Made by a program: the position numbers and the translations under genes
Notes under the pieces: generated by a model
The model's input: only the letters and a program-made list of their open reading frames with translations
What the model was told of the DNA's origin: nothing
The model's database searches: none
Shown here: positions 39,788-50,930 of the stretch, in pieces
How the letters are laid out: every line of letters begins with the position of its first letter
Position numbering within the stretch: the stretch's first letter is position 1
NCBI GenBank assembly: GCA_003290165.1
Contig: QNQO01002080.1
Location: 1-64,000, forward strand
Source of the DNA: Berberis thunbergii
Taxonomy: Eukaryota; Streptophyta; Magnoliopsida; Ranunculales; Berberidaceae
DNA length: 64,000 bases
Reading direction: 5' to 3'

Positions 39788-41036
39788 AATAAACTACATG
39801 TGGAAGATCCAATGGCAGACCATTATATCTTGCAAAACATTGGAAAGAAATGGAAGGACAATAGGCATAAATTGTTCCATGAATTTTATGATCCTACACT
39901 GTCCAGAGATGCTAATATTGCAAAACATCCCAAAGGCATTGATCGTAATGATTGGGCACATTTTATTGACTACCGCTTGGATGAAAGGACAAAGGTAACA
40001 CAATATTTACATTATTCATTTAGATAACTAGGAATATGCTAACAATATGTTTTTATCTATACATTGATAGGAAAAATGCAAAAAAATCATTGAAATTCGG
40101 AAGAAACTCACCGATCCACACACAGGAGGATCAAAAAGCAATTCCAGGTTAAAGGCTGAGATGATAATTAATATTTTACATCCTACCATACTTTAAGTTA
40201 TCATTCTCAACAATATTATTTAAAGTTATATGACTTCATAATATCGGTGTAGGAATATGAACTTGGGAGATCTGTGAGTAGGGGAGAGGTGTATATTGCA
40301 ACACACACAAAAAAGGATGGGTCTTATGTAACTGACGAAGCGAGACAGATAAGTGTAAGTAATTAAACTATTTTTTTATTGAACTATATTAATTAATGTT
40401 TAGATAAATTTTGAATTCAAAGTTTGATGGCTTGCCTCATTAATGTAGGAGAAAATTTTAGAGATTGAGAAAGAAGATTCCACATCACGATCTATATCAC
40501 AACAAGATTCACTTGCTAAAGTGTTAGGAAAAGAACATTCAGGCCGAGTTCGAGCTTTGGGATTCGGGCCATGTCCATCTCAAGTTTTTGGCAACACCAA
40601 TAGTAGGTTTAGTGGGATGATGTCCTCACAACCAACGCAAAACACTGATCTTCAAGTGCAACAGAAAATTCACCAGCTGGAGTCACAGTTAGAGACAGAG
40701 AAATTAAAGAGGAAGGGATATGAGGGAGCATTTACATACATTTTTCAGAAGTTGGATGGAAATGTGCCTGCTGAGTTTGCAAGATTATTCACTACACCCG
40801 TATGTTTCTTTGCCTTTACATTATTTTAATATATATTAGTTAACAATGATATTGGTTACTTACTAAATATAAATCAATTAATTATTGTAATTTGGTTCAA
40901 GTTTAGAGTAATATTGTTGACTCATCATTTTCAGGCACAAGACGAAGAAAGTGGGCAAGCTTCACCAGCAACTGCAAGGCCCGCATCACCCTGTCAAAAT
41001 ACTAATGAGGATCTTCATCGGCTCCACTCTCCATAG
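39788..41036 (+). CDS. CACTA plant transposase domain (Ptta/En/Spm type), C-terminal region
   Basis: This may be the 3' part of the same gene or a separate TNPA-like gene. Inferred exons: 39788-39994, about 40072-40150, about 40253-40353, 40449-40799 and 40935-41036 (stop TAG at 41034). The product contains IGKKWKDNRHKLFHEFYDP, RNDWAHFIDYRLDERTKEKC, KKDGSYVTDEARQIS and VLGKEHSGRVRALGFGPCPS, the usual Transposase_24 (Ptta) order, then a coiled-coil-like QKIHQLESQLETEKLKRKG. TNPA-type proteins bind the subterminal repeats. No lesion is seen, but exon limits are by eye. Confidence 0.8.
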
Positions 41037-41354
41037 CATTGTCTATATTCTTTCAAGAACGTGGTACAATTTCAGTTGTAGTAAATTTGATTTTAACTAT
41101 CAAACTTCAAGAAATTCTACATGTACTAGCTTTGATATATTGTTAACTTTGATGATAATATAGGTTTTTTTTTGTTAAAGTTGATGATAATATAGTTGAA
41201 GTCAAGTTTTCTTTGATGATTTCGATATAAAATAGTTGTGTAAAATTGTGAGTTGTTTACAGGTTGAAAAATGAGATTACAGGTTAAAATGTGACTACAG
41301 ATTGTTTACATATTTCTAGTGCGCATAATAGAATTATCATGATAATAATGACAG

Positions 41355-41691
41355 GCATTAGCGGCGGTTTTAACCGTCACTAACAGAATTACCAATTTGA
41401 ATTTGGCGGCGGGTATAAACCGTTATAAGCGCCACAGACTATAGCGGCGGTTAAGAACCGTCGCAGAATATTATAAAACGTCAATTCTTGCCATGTATTT
41501 AGCGACGGTTAACACCCGTCGCTATATGGTATTTAGCGACGGGTTTACCGACGGTTACTACTAACCGTCGCTAAATAACATATAGCGACGGTTATGCCAG
41601 CGGTTGCAAAAAACCGCCGATGAATGCTCTTGTGACGCCTTTATTAGCGGCGGTTGGCCAACCGTCGCTAAATACCTGTTTTCTTGTAGTG
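41355..41691. repeat. Right subterminal repeats of the CACTA element
   Basis: At least eight copies of the GCGACGGTT / AACCGTCGC motif in both orientations (for example TTAGCGACGGTTAACACCCG, then GTCGCTATATGG), ending with the terminal inverted repeat CTGTTTTCTTGTAGTG. The stretch 41037-41354 between the last exon and these repeats shows nothing else. Confidence 0.88.
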
Positions 41692-41733
41692 CTAAAAGGG
41701 CTCTTTAGTGAGAAATGAATTTAGGTTTCGCTT

Positions 41734-41910
41734 GAGTGAGGCTACGAAATCAGGTTTTGCAACCAGAATGATATGGCATTGTTAGATGCGTTATTTTATA
41801 GCCTCGAGATACACATAAACTCTTTGACAATTTCATCAATCTTTCGAGATCACGCCATATCACCCTGGTTACAAAATATAATTGCAAAAACCTAGTTTCT
41901 TAGCATTTTT
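41734..41910 (+). mobile_element. 177-bp Mutator-type MITE, copy 2
   Basis: It begins GAGTGAGGCTACGAAATCAG and ends TTTCTTAGCATTTTT, the same inverted ends as copy 1 but in the opposite orientation, and the same length. The flanks show no clear target duplication. Copy 4 at 51729-51905 is its counterpart in the second segment. Confidence 0.82.
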
Positions 41911-42938
41911 TAAGTAATATATTTTATACGGAAAATGACTTTTAAGGCATATTTTTTTCACAAAATAGACAATTTAGATACCGTAGTTTATGTAATGGCT
42001 AATTTGTGCTTAATTTTATATTTTTATAACCAACAATAACTATTTCATTAATCCAAGTTAATTACTAATAGAATTATAAGGCATATTTTGCCTTTCCGAA
42101 CAAATAAAAACATAATTTTATGCTTTTATGACCAATAATGACTCTTTTATGAATTATTATATTTTCATTTATTCATTTTATTTTTGTTTTTTACATTTTT
42201 TTACCCTTAACCCCTCCCATTATTTGTAGACAACAGATGGATACAAAAAAAATTCTTTAACTATAGTTTGAGCAATTGTTTTATGTCATTTGTTAGCTAC
42301 AAATGACTGCATTAACATTTTCCTGTTAGCATTTTTTTTATACATGAATGTTTTGTCACTTCTAATGTGTTTGTATTTTACCGGTTGTAAAGGTATATCT
42401 GAGTTTGAAGACAAAAAATTTGTTTCAATTAATGGTTGGTTCAATTCTCTGTCACTATTTAGTTTACATTAAATTATCTTATTCAATATTGGTTCCCATT
42501 TTACCTATGAGGCTATGATTATGCTATGTGGTAGATAACTTGTGATTAAATGGCGACATAGAGTAAATTTTATTACTTTACAGGGTACCCATGCATTGAA
42601 TAATAGAAAATCAAATTTCGATAGTGGAAAATTTGATTTATTAACTACATTATGGAATAAGAAGCAATGATAACCAAAACCAAAATTTTAATTATCATCA
42701 AGAAAAGTATTGCACGGGTACCTGTAAACTTTTCTAATCAAATTTATGACTAGTTAATCAAATTAATTTTATTAACTAATTAAAACAAAATTTGTAATCA
42801 TTATTAACTATGAAAAGTTTACCAAACATAAGCACAATAATTTGATTAACTTGTCGGTCAATGAAAACTTATAGAAAAAAAAGGTATAATTGTTTGGTCA
42901 TAATTAATATCGACACCTACCAGCGCCATGGGGTGGAA

Positions 42939-42959
42939 GGGGGGGGGGGGGGGGGGGGG
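42939..42959 (+). repeat. Run of 21 G in segment B copy 1
   Basis: A homopolymer of 21 guanines following GGGGTGGAA. The matching place in copy 2 (near 53030) reads GGGGTGGAAAGGTATGGG, so the run is an expansion specific to copy 1, or an assembly artefact. Confidence 0.9.
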
Positions 42960-43217
42960 TTATGGGTAAAAAAAAATTTAATTATAATCATTAATAAAAT
43001 AGTCTTTGTTTGTCATAAAATAATAAAATTATGTTTTTCTATTTGTTTAAAAATGATCAAGATGTCCTATAATTTTATGAGTTAATAAAATAGTTATTAT
43101 TTGTCATAAAAGTATAAAACTAGGTACAAATTAGCCATTACATCAACTATGATATCTAAGTGGTATATTTTGTGGAAAAAAATGAGTCTTAAAAGTCATT
43201 TTTCGTATTTTAGAAAT

Positions 43218-43394
43218 GAGTGAAGCTGGGGAACCAGGTTTTGCAATCAGATTTTGTAACCAGGATGATGGGACATCATTAGAGGAAGTTTTTTACAACC
43301 TCAAGATACACATAAACACTTTGGGGATTTCATAATTCTTTTAAGATCACGCCACGTCGCCATGGTTGAAAAAATCTGATTTCCTAGCATTTTC
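43218..43394 (+). mobile_element. 177-bp Mutator-type MITE, copy 3
   Basis: It begins GAGTGAAGCTGGGGAACCAG and ends TTTCCTAGCATTTTC. The flanks TTTAGAAAT and TTTATAAAT match at eight of nine bases, fitting an aged 9-bp Mutator-type duplication. Its counterpart is copy 5 at 53294-53470. Confidence 0.88.
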
Positions 43395-43489
43395 GTTTAT
43401 AAATTTATGCACATGCATTATTTTGCAGGTGTTTGTTAGTACTGGTAATTAAAGAAAATCGATGCAAATTAGACACGTGAGTGTAGATG

Positions 43490-44040
43490 GTAGTAGTTGT
43501 AATTGTGTCACAGTCATGGTGGCAGTGATTGGGGTTGTGTTTGTGGTACTAATGGTGATTTCGAATTTGAGAAATGATGGTGGTGGTGGTAGTGGCAATG
43601 GCGATGGTTGTTAAAATGGTGATGGCGGTGATCATGGTAGTTGTGGTGGTGCTGATGGTTGCGTGGCTACGGTGGTTGTGGCGGTGGTAGTAGTGAAGGT
43701 GGTGGTTATTGTGGTATAATGGTGGTGGTGGTAGTTATGGTATGGCAGTTGTGGTGGTGACGCCAATGATGGTTATGGTAGTGCTAGTGAAGTTGGAGGT
43801 AGTTGTGGTAAGTATGTTATGGTAGTGGTTACCGTGGATGTTGAGGCGATAGTGGTAGTAGCGGTGCTGGTGGTGATGGTTGTTGTTATGTTGTGGTGGT
43901 CGTTGGTGGTGGCGCACGACAGCAGTTGGTAATAGTGGTGTGGGGCAGTTACAGTGATTATGCTATGGTAGTGGTCGTTATGGTTATGGCATGGTGGTTG
44001 TGGTACTAGCATCGATGGTAGTTGTGAAGATGGTTGTTGT
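43490..44040 (+). repeat. (GGT/GAT)n-rich minisatellite tract, copy 1
   Basis: About 550 bp almost wholly of TGG, TGA, TGC and TAG trinucleotides with G on one strand and C on the other, for example GGTGGTGGTAGTGGCAATGG. Open frames on both strands are artefacts of the trinucleotide repeat. It is also present at 53570-54110. Confidence 0.88.
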
Positions 44041-44968
44041 TGGGATGTTTATGAAGAAGTTGGAAGTACTTGAGGAAATGATGAGAGTTACAAATTAATA
44101 AAGGAGATTTTGCCCAACAAATTTTTGTAGAATTTTATAACTAGGAGATGCTAAGGCCCTGAATTCAATTCCAATAATTATTTTTCGTAAAGTCAACCAA
44201 GCACCCAAGTTTATTAACCATCTAAAATTTTACATTATGCATTCTTTTAATGTGTACCAAGCGGAGCTTAATGACACATGAACCTGGAGTAGTCTACACT
44301 AGGCTTCGCTTGTCATGTAAAAATGCATTTATTTATTGGTCAATCTTACAATTTTTAGCATGTAGTATCATTTCACAATTTTATATTGAGAGATCTTTCA
44401 TAATTGGAACATTTCTATTAGCTTTTTAACAAATACAATGAAATTTTCAAGATACGTGATATAGTGGAATTGCTCAAAATTAACGTACTAACCTAGCATA
44501 AACCAACACAAAATAATTGTTTGTCCCGAAAGTTAACATTGATCAAGGTGGTAAACCCGAACACGACTCAACGTGTATAACATGTCAAATAGGTCAACCA
44601 AAATTGACACGAAAATAAAAACAAATGCAAAATAATTTATAGTCAAGACTAGCTATACTTAATTTAGTCGAACTAGATTTATTCAAACTTGATTTATGAA
44701 ACGTGACTGCCCCTAGTGAACTTATTGTAAAATAGGTTCACATATCAAAATGCATTACCAAGGGGTATCTTCTTAGATGATTGAATTTTGTCAAATGCTC
44801 TATACACACAAAATATAATTTTATTATGAAATTTCTAGATTGATGACCAGTTGGGATGTGTGTGTAACTTTCTTTGTCAAAATTCTTTGTCCTTGGATCC
44901 ACCCCATCTTATATATTTTAGTTTGTTCTTAATTAAAAATGTTGAAACACAATCCAACATGTTTAAGG

Positions 44969-45060
44969 CCCATGGCAGTTTGGGTTTCGCAAAAACCTAC
45001 AAAGAAAATCGAAAAGAAGAAACTAAAACCCTAATGGTTTTTTTTTTTTACTTGAAACTA
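44969..45060 (-). repeat. Copy of the exoribonuclease 5' leader inside segment B
   Basis: From CCCAT (the complement of ATGGG) through GTTTGGGTTTCGC, AAAGAAAATCGAAAAGAAG and ACTAAAACCCTAA, this stretch matches 30861-30970 with one 12-bp gap and few changes, including the telo-box. Similarity stops right at the start codon; no coding sequence follows. Confidence 0.8.
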
Positions 45061-45395
45061 GCTAGGCGTTTGATAATATGGATTTGTTAATGTCTCAAAC
45101 ACTAGACTTGGCAACTAGTTGGGACGTGTCGAGTCGGGAATGTTGAAGGGTCATATATAGGACATAAACATCACCTATTTCATTATTGTGTTAGAAAAAT
45201 GAAAAACACAAAGAGGAAAATGGATTAACATGAGCCTATTTGATTTGTTTTAGCACAAAAACCCATTCGACCTGACATGACTCAAAATTGAACTGCTAAC
45301 TCGGCACAAACCAACACAAAATACTTATTTGGCCCTAAAGTTAACAAGTCAAATGTGTTAATAGGGGTCAAGGTGGTAAACCCGAACACAACTCA

Positions 45396-45916
45396 AGTAA
45401 ATGAATTGCATATTCAGAGCATCTTTCAACAAGTTAGTGCTCTGGAATTTTGCATATTCAGGGCATCTTTGAGATCATACAAAATCAGAAAACCATTGAA
45501 TTTTGCATATTTCACCGTGAACTTGATGAATGCTTACTTGTTTGATGAATGTATTTTGTATGTTTTGTATGATGCATTCACCGTGAACTCATTGAATTTC
45601 ACCGTGAACTTGTATGTTTTGTATGATAATGGGTCTCTATAAGATTAAATTTCGGGTGGGTGTGTATATGAAACTGGGCCAGCATACTCACATTCCAAAA
45701 TACACACTTCACTCTCTGTCTCCACTCACTTATTACAAAGGACTTTGATGCTCTGCTCCATGACGGGAATTTGTATGTTTTTCTTGAGATGTTTTGTATG
45801 TTTTATATACTGCTTTAAGTCCTTGTAGCTCATCAAAGTGTATATAGGAAAATGGTAGGATTCATACCTTTATTCTGTGAAAGAAGGTCTTGATATTAAT
45901 TTTTGTCAACACGGGA
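45396..45916. other. Start of the inserted block between the two repeat copies; no gene seen
   Basis: After 45395 the sequence no longer matches copy 2. It contains short internal repeats such as TTGCATATTCAG, TTCACCGTGAACTTG and TTTTGTATGATG. It probably includes the promoter and leader of the small gene at 45917. I could not find an inverted-repeat end. Confidence 0.4.
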
Positions 45917-46300
45917 ATGATGTACAAAGCTTACGTTGTTTATCGTGGGCATGTTCCTGGTATTTATGTTATGTGGCCAAGTTGCGCACTACAAATAAAC
46001 GGGTACAAGGGTGTTGTCTACAAGGGTTTCAATTCAATTGAAGAAGCCTACGAAGATTATGAAATGTGGAATGAGCACGAGACGAGAAGAGAGCACCAGT
46101 CAAGAACATACGAGTCAAGAACAAACACTGAAGATGTAGTGGACCAACCAAATAATGCTCATGAGGGTTATGGTGATCAAGCTCATGAAGCCCAAGTCAA
46201 CGATCCTTTGGCTTTTACAAATGACCTAATCAACAGTATATTAGTGGTAGTTTTATTGATTCTTGTACTTTTGTTTTTTAAGATTTTGGATGGTATGTGA
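45917..46300 (+). CDS. RNase H1 N-terminal (hybrid-binding / viroplasmin-like) domain protein with C-terminal membrane segment
   Basis: A 127-residue product from ATG 45917. Residues 3-50 (YKAYVVYRGHVPGIYVMWPS, then QINGYKGVVYKGFNSIEEA) match the RNase H1 hybrid-binding domain: aromatic YVVxxGxxPGIY, a W, and NGYKGxxYKGF. This fold binds RNA/DNA hybrids or double-stranded RNA. The middle is acidic and polar; residues about 104-124 (SILVVVLLILVLLFFKIL) form a strong hydrophobic segment. There is no RNase H catalytic domain. It converges on the FAR1-like gene at 47696. The start could lie further upstream in an unseen exon. Confidence 0.72.
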   Translation: MMYKAYVVYRGHVPGIYVMWPSCALQINGYKGVVYKGFNSIEEAYEDYEMWNEHETRREHQSRTYESRTNTEDVVDQPNNAHEGYGDQAHEAQVNDPLAFTNDLINSILVVVLLILVLLFFKILDGM

Positions 46301-46309
46301 GATATAAAT

Positions 46310-46800
46310 GAATTTGTTCAGAGATGTAAATGATTTTGAGATGTAAATGAATTTGTTTAGAGATGTAAATGACTTTGGATGGTATATAATCTGTTTTGCT
46401 TATAGTTATCTGAATTGCTTCTGAATTATCTAAATTGCTAGTTATCTAAATTGCTGAATTGCTTCTAAATTATTTGAATTGCTAGTTATCTGAATTGTTG
46501 AATTGCTTCTGATCAGCATATCTGAATTGCTTTTGAATTGGTGAATTGCTTTGTTGTTGAATTGCTTCTGATCAGCATATCTGATTTGTTGAATTGCTTT
46601 GTTGCTGAATTGCTTATGAATTGGAATTTGCAGTAAATGAATTGTTGATCTGGAGTAAATGAATATGCTGATCTGAATTGCAGAATATGTTGATCTGAAT
46701 TGCAATTCATTTGCAGTAAATGAATTGCTGATCTGCAGTAAATGAATATGTTGATCTGGAATTCATTTTGCTTCAATTATGCTTATATGAATTTGCAGTA
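46310..46800. repeat. TGAATTGC-rich minisatellite
   Basis: Irregular tandem units such as TGAATTGCTTCTGAATTATC, CTGATCAGCATATCTGAATT and GCAGTAAATGAATTGCTGAT. It lies between the two convergent genes and probably belongs to their 3' ends. From 46800 to 47695 there is A-rich sequence with repeated CAAACAAACA and ATTTCTTCCACAG motifs; no gene is seen there. Confidence 0.7.
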
Positions 46801-47695
46801 AGCAGTAAACTACTTAGACTGAATTACTAAGTCAGAAAAATTGATACAAAGTCATTACAACTTGAATACAACAACCTGAATTACAAACATATCTCAAACA
46901 AACGCATCTCAAAAAGACTGTCAAACCTTGTACACAACACCATTATCATACAAAACATACAAAATACATCTTCCAGGTCATAACACATCTCAAACAAACA
47001 AACACAGTGTTTTAAATATAAAGACAGACATTCAAAACACATATCAAAACCATCAAAACAAACACATCACAAACAAACAAACCTGGTCATAAAGACCATT
47101 TCTTCCACAGACCATTTCTTCCACAGTTGAATAAAAAGACATTTCTTCCACAGTTGAATATAAAGACTATTTCTTCCACAGAGCCACAAACCATTTATGT
47201 CTTCCTACCTGATCATCTTCAAATGTATGTATAGTCCATTGCATTGGTTGAACCTAGCGGCTGCAAAAATTAATAATAAATATTAAAAAATAAATAATAT
47301 GATGCATACAAAACACATATCAAACAAACAAACCCTACAAAGGACAAACATACAAAACACACATTACAAAATATGTACCTGTGACACTAGCGAGTACAAA
47401 AGATCAATTCTTCCAGGTTGTAAATAGTCTGACCCCGTATTATCATCCTTAACGATGAAAAACACATAAATCATAAGTGGGCAAGCATACTCACTGATTC
47501 ATACCTTGTAAATATAACAAACAAACATGTGTATTGCTTTGAAGAGGCATCGCATTGTTTTCACGAGGCATAACATAAGGCATACAATGTAAACCCTACA
47601 AAATACATTTGTAAAAATATAAGTCACTAATCACTATTCTTGACTTAAGAAAATATACATTCATAAAACACATTGCAAAACATATCAGATTAGTC

Positions 47696-50672
47696 TCAAT
47701 GGTCTGATCCTTTTGCCTGTTTTTTTTTCTTTTGTATCCTTTTACATATCTTCTCAACAGTGGATTTCATCCTTGAATTAGACCGCCGTCTTTTGCTACG
47801 AACCGCTAATGGACTATGAATTTGGATGGAAAAACTAGCAGTAGTGGCGGCCACTTCCAAATACCCCTGTGAATCAACATGCTCATCACCATGACTCCTT
47901 GTAAGTTGCATCATCTTCAAAGTAATCCATTCTTGAACTTGGCATGTCTTCTTTTCATCCTCAGCGGCGAAGTCAATCATTTCATATAAGGCATTGCACA
48001 TCTTTTCAAATCGCGCATTTTTAGGCTTCATTCCCCAATCTGAATAAATAATCTTCACCTTTGTATGAGCCATCTTAACATCTTTCCTCCACCTCCGAAT
48101 AACATATTTATTAGGTATATCATCAATCCCTCTTTCAAACAAGACTTTCAATACATGTTTGCATAAGATCCCCCTGAACTCAAACAATTGACAATTACAC
48201 TTGATGGCGAAGTCGACAGCATTAAAAGAGACTATAAAATTGACTGATCGTTGCCTATCATTTATCACCATGTCTTGTGTAATAGTGTACAACTGAAAGC
48301 CACTCCCATCCATAGCTTCACCAACAATTCTACAACATGGATTCTCGGCTATCTCTTCTTGGAACTCCCTGAATTTATTTGTAGTGTAGGCATCCCAAAA
48401 TTTTATTTCAATTACATACGGATTAATGCAAGGAATCCTTCGGCTATAACATTTGAAGTCCTCTTCAAATTCCTTTTAGACCTTACTACGTAGTGCATTA
48501 TCATATTGTTCTACAAATTGCTTTAAAGTGGTATTCGGGTTCACATAACCAGCAAAAAAAACATTCATGCTTTCACTCCTTTGAGTTGAAGACATCCCCG
48601 CCCAAAAAGTATTTCGTTGAAATGCTGGCACCCAACGCATCATTTCGTAGTATAATCCACTCGACCAATCATTTTCATCCGGATTATATTTATCAATAAA
48701 CCGATGCAAATTTTCTTCAAACTCTTCATGAGATAGGGAATCATAAACTGCTATTTGCATTGCAAACTTGATCGCCTCATATTCATTGCAACCTGACAGT
48801 TTTTCGGGTAATTTCTTCATAATATGCCACAAGCACCATTTGTGTCGTGTGTTGGGAAATACAATTTGAATGACCTTCTTCATTGCCCTATCTTGATCAG
48901 TGATTATAGCAGACGGAGCATTTCCATTCATACACATGAGCCAAGTTTGAAAAATCCAAACAAATTCTTCAACCGTCTCACCACATATCAATCCACATCC
49001 CAAAAGAATTGACTGACCGTGGTGATTCACCCCCAACAAAAGGAGCAAAAGGCATGTCATACTTACTTGTTAAGTATGTAGTGTCAAAAGTAACAGCATC
49101 CCCAAACTCTTTGTAAGCTGTTCTGCTCCATGCATCAGCCCAAAAAATATTTCTCAACCTACCTTCATCATCCAAGTCCATCATATAAAAGAAATCAACA
49201 TTATTAGCTTGCATTTTTTGGAAGTAGTTATGAAGTGCCATCGCATCCCCCTCACCAAGTCTCAACTTCCTCATTTTGTCCAAATAATTATAACAATCTT
49301 TTTGGGAAAATGGCAAAATATCATGCACACCAGCTTTAACCACACATGCCGAATAACTCTTATTTGGTCTAATACCTGCCCTATCATTAAATTCAAGCTT
49401 TTTCTTGACATACAAACTCATAGTTCTATTCTTTGGAAAAAAATTTGATTTACTAGGGCTTAACTGATGATTGTGATCAACTGTAACTCTATTGACTACA
49501 ACTGTTCCATCAGGCCGTATATGAGCTCTAATCTTAGCCAGACAACCACATTTGCTCGACCCACGCAAACCCACGACATTTTTGCTCTACTTTTTGGTTT
49601 CCCAGCCCGACCACATGAAAGCTGAATGAATATTGGTTTTCCATCAACATCTTTTTCGGCAGTCATTACTTTCACTGGAAATCCCTTTTTTATTACCATA
49701 TTCATGATAATAACGTTGGAACTCATCAAGGTTGATGAATTTCATCCCTTCTGTAGGTTCCCTCGACTCTTCTGAATTTTCTTCCAACAACATACATTCA
49801 TTATGCTCTACACGATCCATTCCTGAAATATGTTTATAATATACAACATCGGTTAAAACATAGAAGCATAGATAAAAATCAAACTACAGTAACTCGTAGC
49901 ACACAATCATTTACAGAACAATGGGTTATTCTCATGATCAGAAGGGCTAACATTAATTAGAAAAACAGATAACTAGAAAACTCTGATTATATACCCATGC
50001 TTCTGAATCAGAGTTAAAATCTACCCATGTTTAATGAATCATTATGTAAATCTACTCATGTTTAATTAATCAGAGTTTATATACCCATGAGAATAACCCA
50101 TTGTTATGTAAATTGCTACCCATGTTTTCTGTAAGCCTTTTTTATCTCATTGAAACTAACACTCTCAGATTCCAAAGACAGAACTTTGTAATAGTTACTA
50201 TCCAATCTCTTGTGTATACAAGAAATCCGGTTGATCTTTCTGTAGAATTTGTGCATGGACTTATTATTTGCGCAAAATAAGAGGGGACCTTTCGAACTCA
50301 TAATCAAATGGTAAGAAGAGATATGCATGAAGAAACATAAATGTGTACGTTAAGTGTCTGTGATGGATGAATTACACAAGTTTCAGTTAACATAAATAGA
50401 GATTCAAATTTCAACTCTGGCTGCTTAGCTGCTAGTATGACATCAGTTTAATTTTGACAAATTAGGCTTCCAACAGTAATATGTACGTAACAATCTTCCC
50501 GCCTGGCTGCTAAAACAAGAAGCAAGTTGATAACCTTTCGCTAATGACGATTAAAATATGTATTTTATTGGTAAATGATGAGTATAATTAGTAATTAACT
50601 TAATGCAATTCTATACAAACTTAATGCAATTCTATACAATCGATTACACATGAACTTACTGTTCGATTTCAT
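47696..50672 (-). pseudogene. FAR1/FHY3-related MULE transposase-derived gene, broken
   Basis: Exon 1 is 50660-50672 (MKSN); an 837-bp GT..AG intron joins in frame to exon 2 at 49822 (MDRVEHNECMLLEE). Domains in order: FAR1 DNA-binding (FQRYYHEYG; VKVMTAEKDVDGKPIFIQLS; CGCLAKIRAHIR; DHNHQLSPSK), MULE transposase (DAVTFDTTYLTSKYDMPFAP; ICGETVEEFVWIFQTWL; AIITDQDRAM; HKWCLWHIMKKL) and SWIM zinc finger (CNCQLFEFRGILCKHVLKVL). Lesions: frame changes at three homopolymers (49686-49691, 49579-49583, 49030-49034) and a TAA at 48476-48478 inside KVxKEFEEDF. FAR1/FHY3 are domesticated transposases acting as transcription factors in light signalling; FRS-like copies remain in mobile elements. Which applies here is unclear. 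Confidence 0.88.
50116..50328 (-). pseudogene. J-domain (DnaJ) fragment inside the FAR1-like intron
   Basis: The minus frame contains DSNYYKVLSLESESVSFNEI followed by KKAYRK, helix I and II of a J-domain, closest by eye to plastid DnaJ20-type proteins (YxVLSLxxxxVxxxEIKKAYR). The reading stops right after AYRKHG, before the HPD motif needed to stimulate Hsp70, so it cannot act as a co-chaperone. It sits in the same direction as the host intron (49823-50659), as expected of a captured gene piece. Confidence 0.75.
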
Positions 50673-50930
50673 GGTGGAGAGAAAAGGCAGATTTCTTCGA
50701 CTTCGCCGGAGTTAATGCTTCAGATATCGTCTATGGGGAGAGAAACAGCTTTGGTTTCTTCGATTCAGAGAGAAACAGATAAGAGAGAAACAAATGCTCT
50801 TGGAGGGAAACCCAATTTCATTTTGGAGCCAAAAATTTGGATTTCTCTCTCATTCCGCCAAAATGTCACGTGCGAGGGAGGATCCTCGCTCCCTCCCTCG
50901 ATACCTAGAAAAACTCTACATAGAAACTTG
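50673..50930 (-). promoter_or_regulatory. Presumed leader and promoter of the FAR1-like gene
   Basis: On the minus strand this stretch precedes the ATG at 50672. It ends in pyrimidine-rich sequence just before the start (CTGCCTTTTCTCTCCACC). At 50864-50920 a run of CTCGCTCCCTCCCTCGATAC, then CTAGAAAAACTC, resembles the end of the foldback element at 62766-62954, so part of it is transposon DNA. No promoter box can be fixed. Confidence 0.35.

Larger units (their letters stand above)
31712..41691 (+). mobile_element. CACTA (En/Spm) DNA transposon, complete ends
   Basis: A 9980-bp element. It begins CACTACAAAAAAACAGG and ends CCTGTTTTCTTGTAGTG, inverted terminal repeats of the CACTA superfamily, flanked by the 3-bp target duplication CTA (31709-31711 and 41692-41694). 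Both ends carry clustered subterminal repeats of GCGGCGGTT and AACCGTCGC in both orientations (31735-31870 and 41355-41675), the usual transposase-binding layout. Inside are TNP2-type transposase coding regions, a second plant transposase domain, captured host-like sequence and a LINE fragment. The second copy of the host locus at 51689 lacks it. Confidence 0.96.
41695..45395. repeat. Segment B, copy 1
   Basis: A ~3.7-kb segment almost wholly repeated at 51690-55400. It begins AAAAGGGCTCTTTAGTGAGA, contains two copies of the 177-bp MITE, a G-run, a (GGT/GAT)n tract, an AT-rich middle and a copy of the exoribonuclease 5' leader. It ends near AACCCGAACACAACTCAA, after which the two copies diverge. 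No gene is recognised; short open frames are not conserved in reading frame between copies. Confidence 0.92.

Noticed and set aside
43735..44012. Thr/His-rich open frames in the GGT tract (and the equivalents at 53785-54080)
   Set aside because: They follow from the trinucleotide composition and are open on both strands.
45917..46300. Viroplasmin-like domain as a sign of an integrated caulimovirus
   Set aside because: No movement, coat or reverse transcriptase sequence of that virus group is nearby; the domain is shared with cellular RNase H1 proteins and the neighbours are transposon genes.
45396..50930. Calling the whole block a complete Mutator-type element
   Set aside because: No matching inverted ends or target duplication could be found at the two limits.
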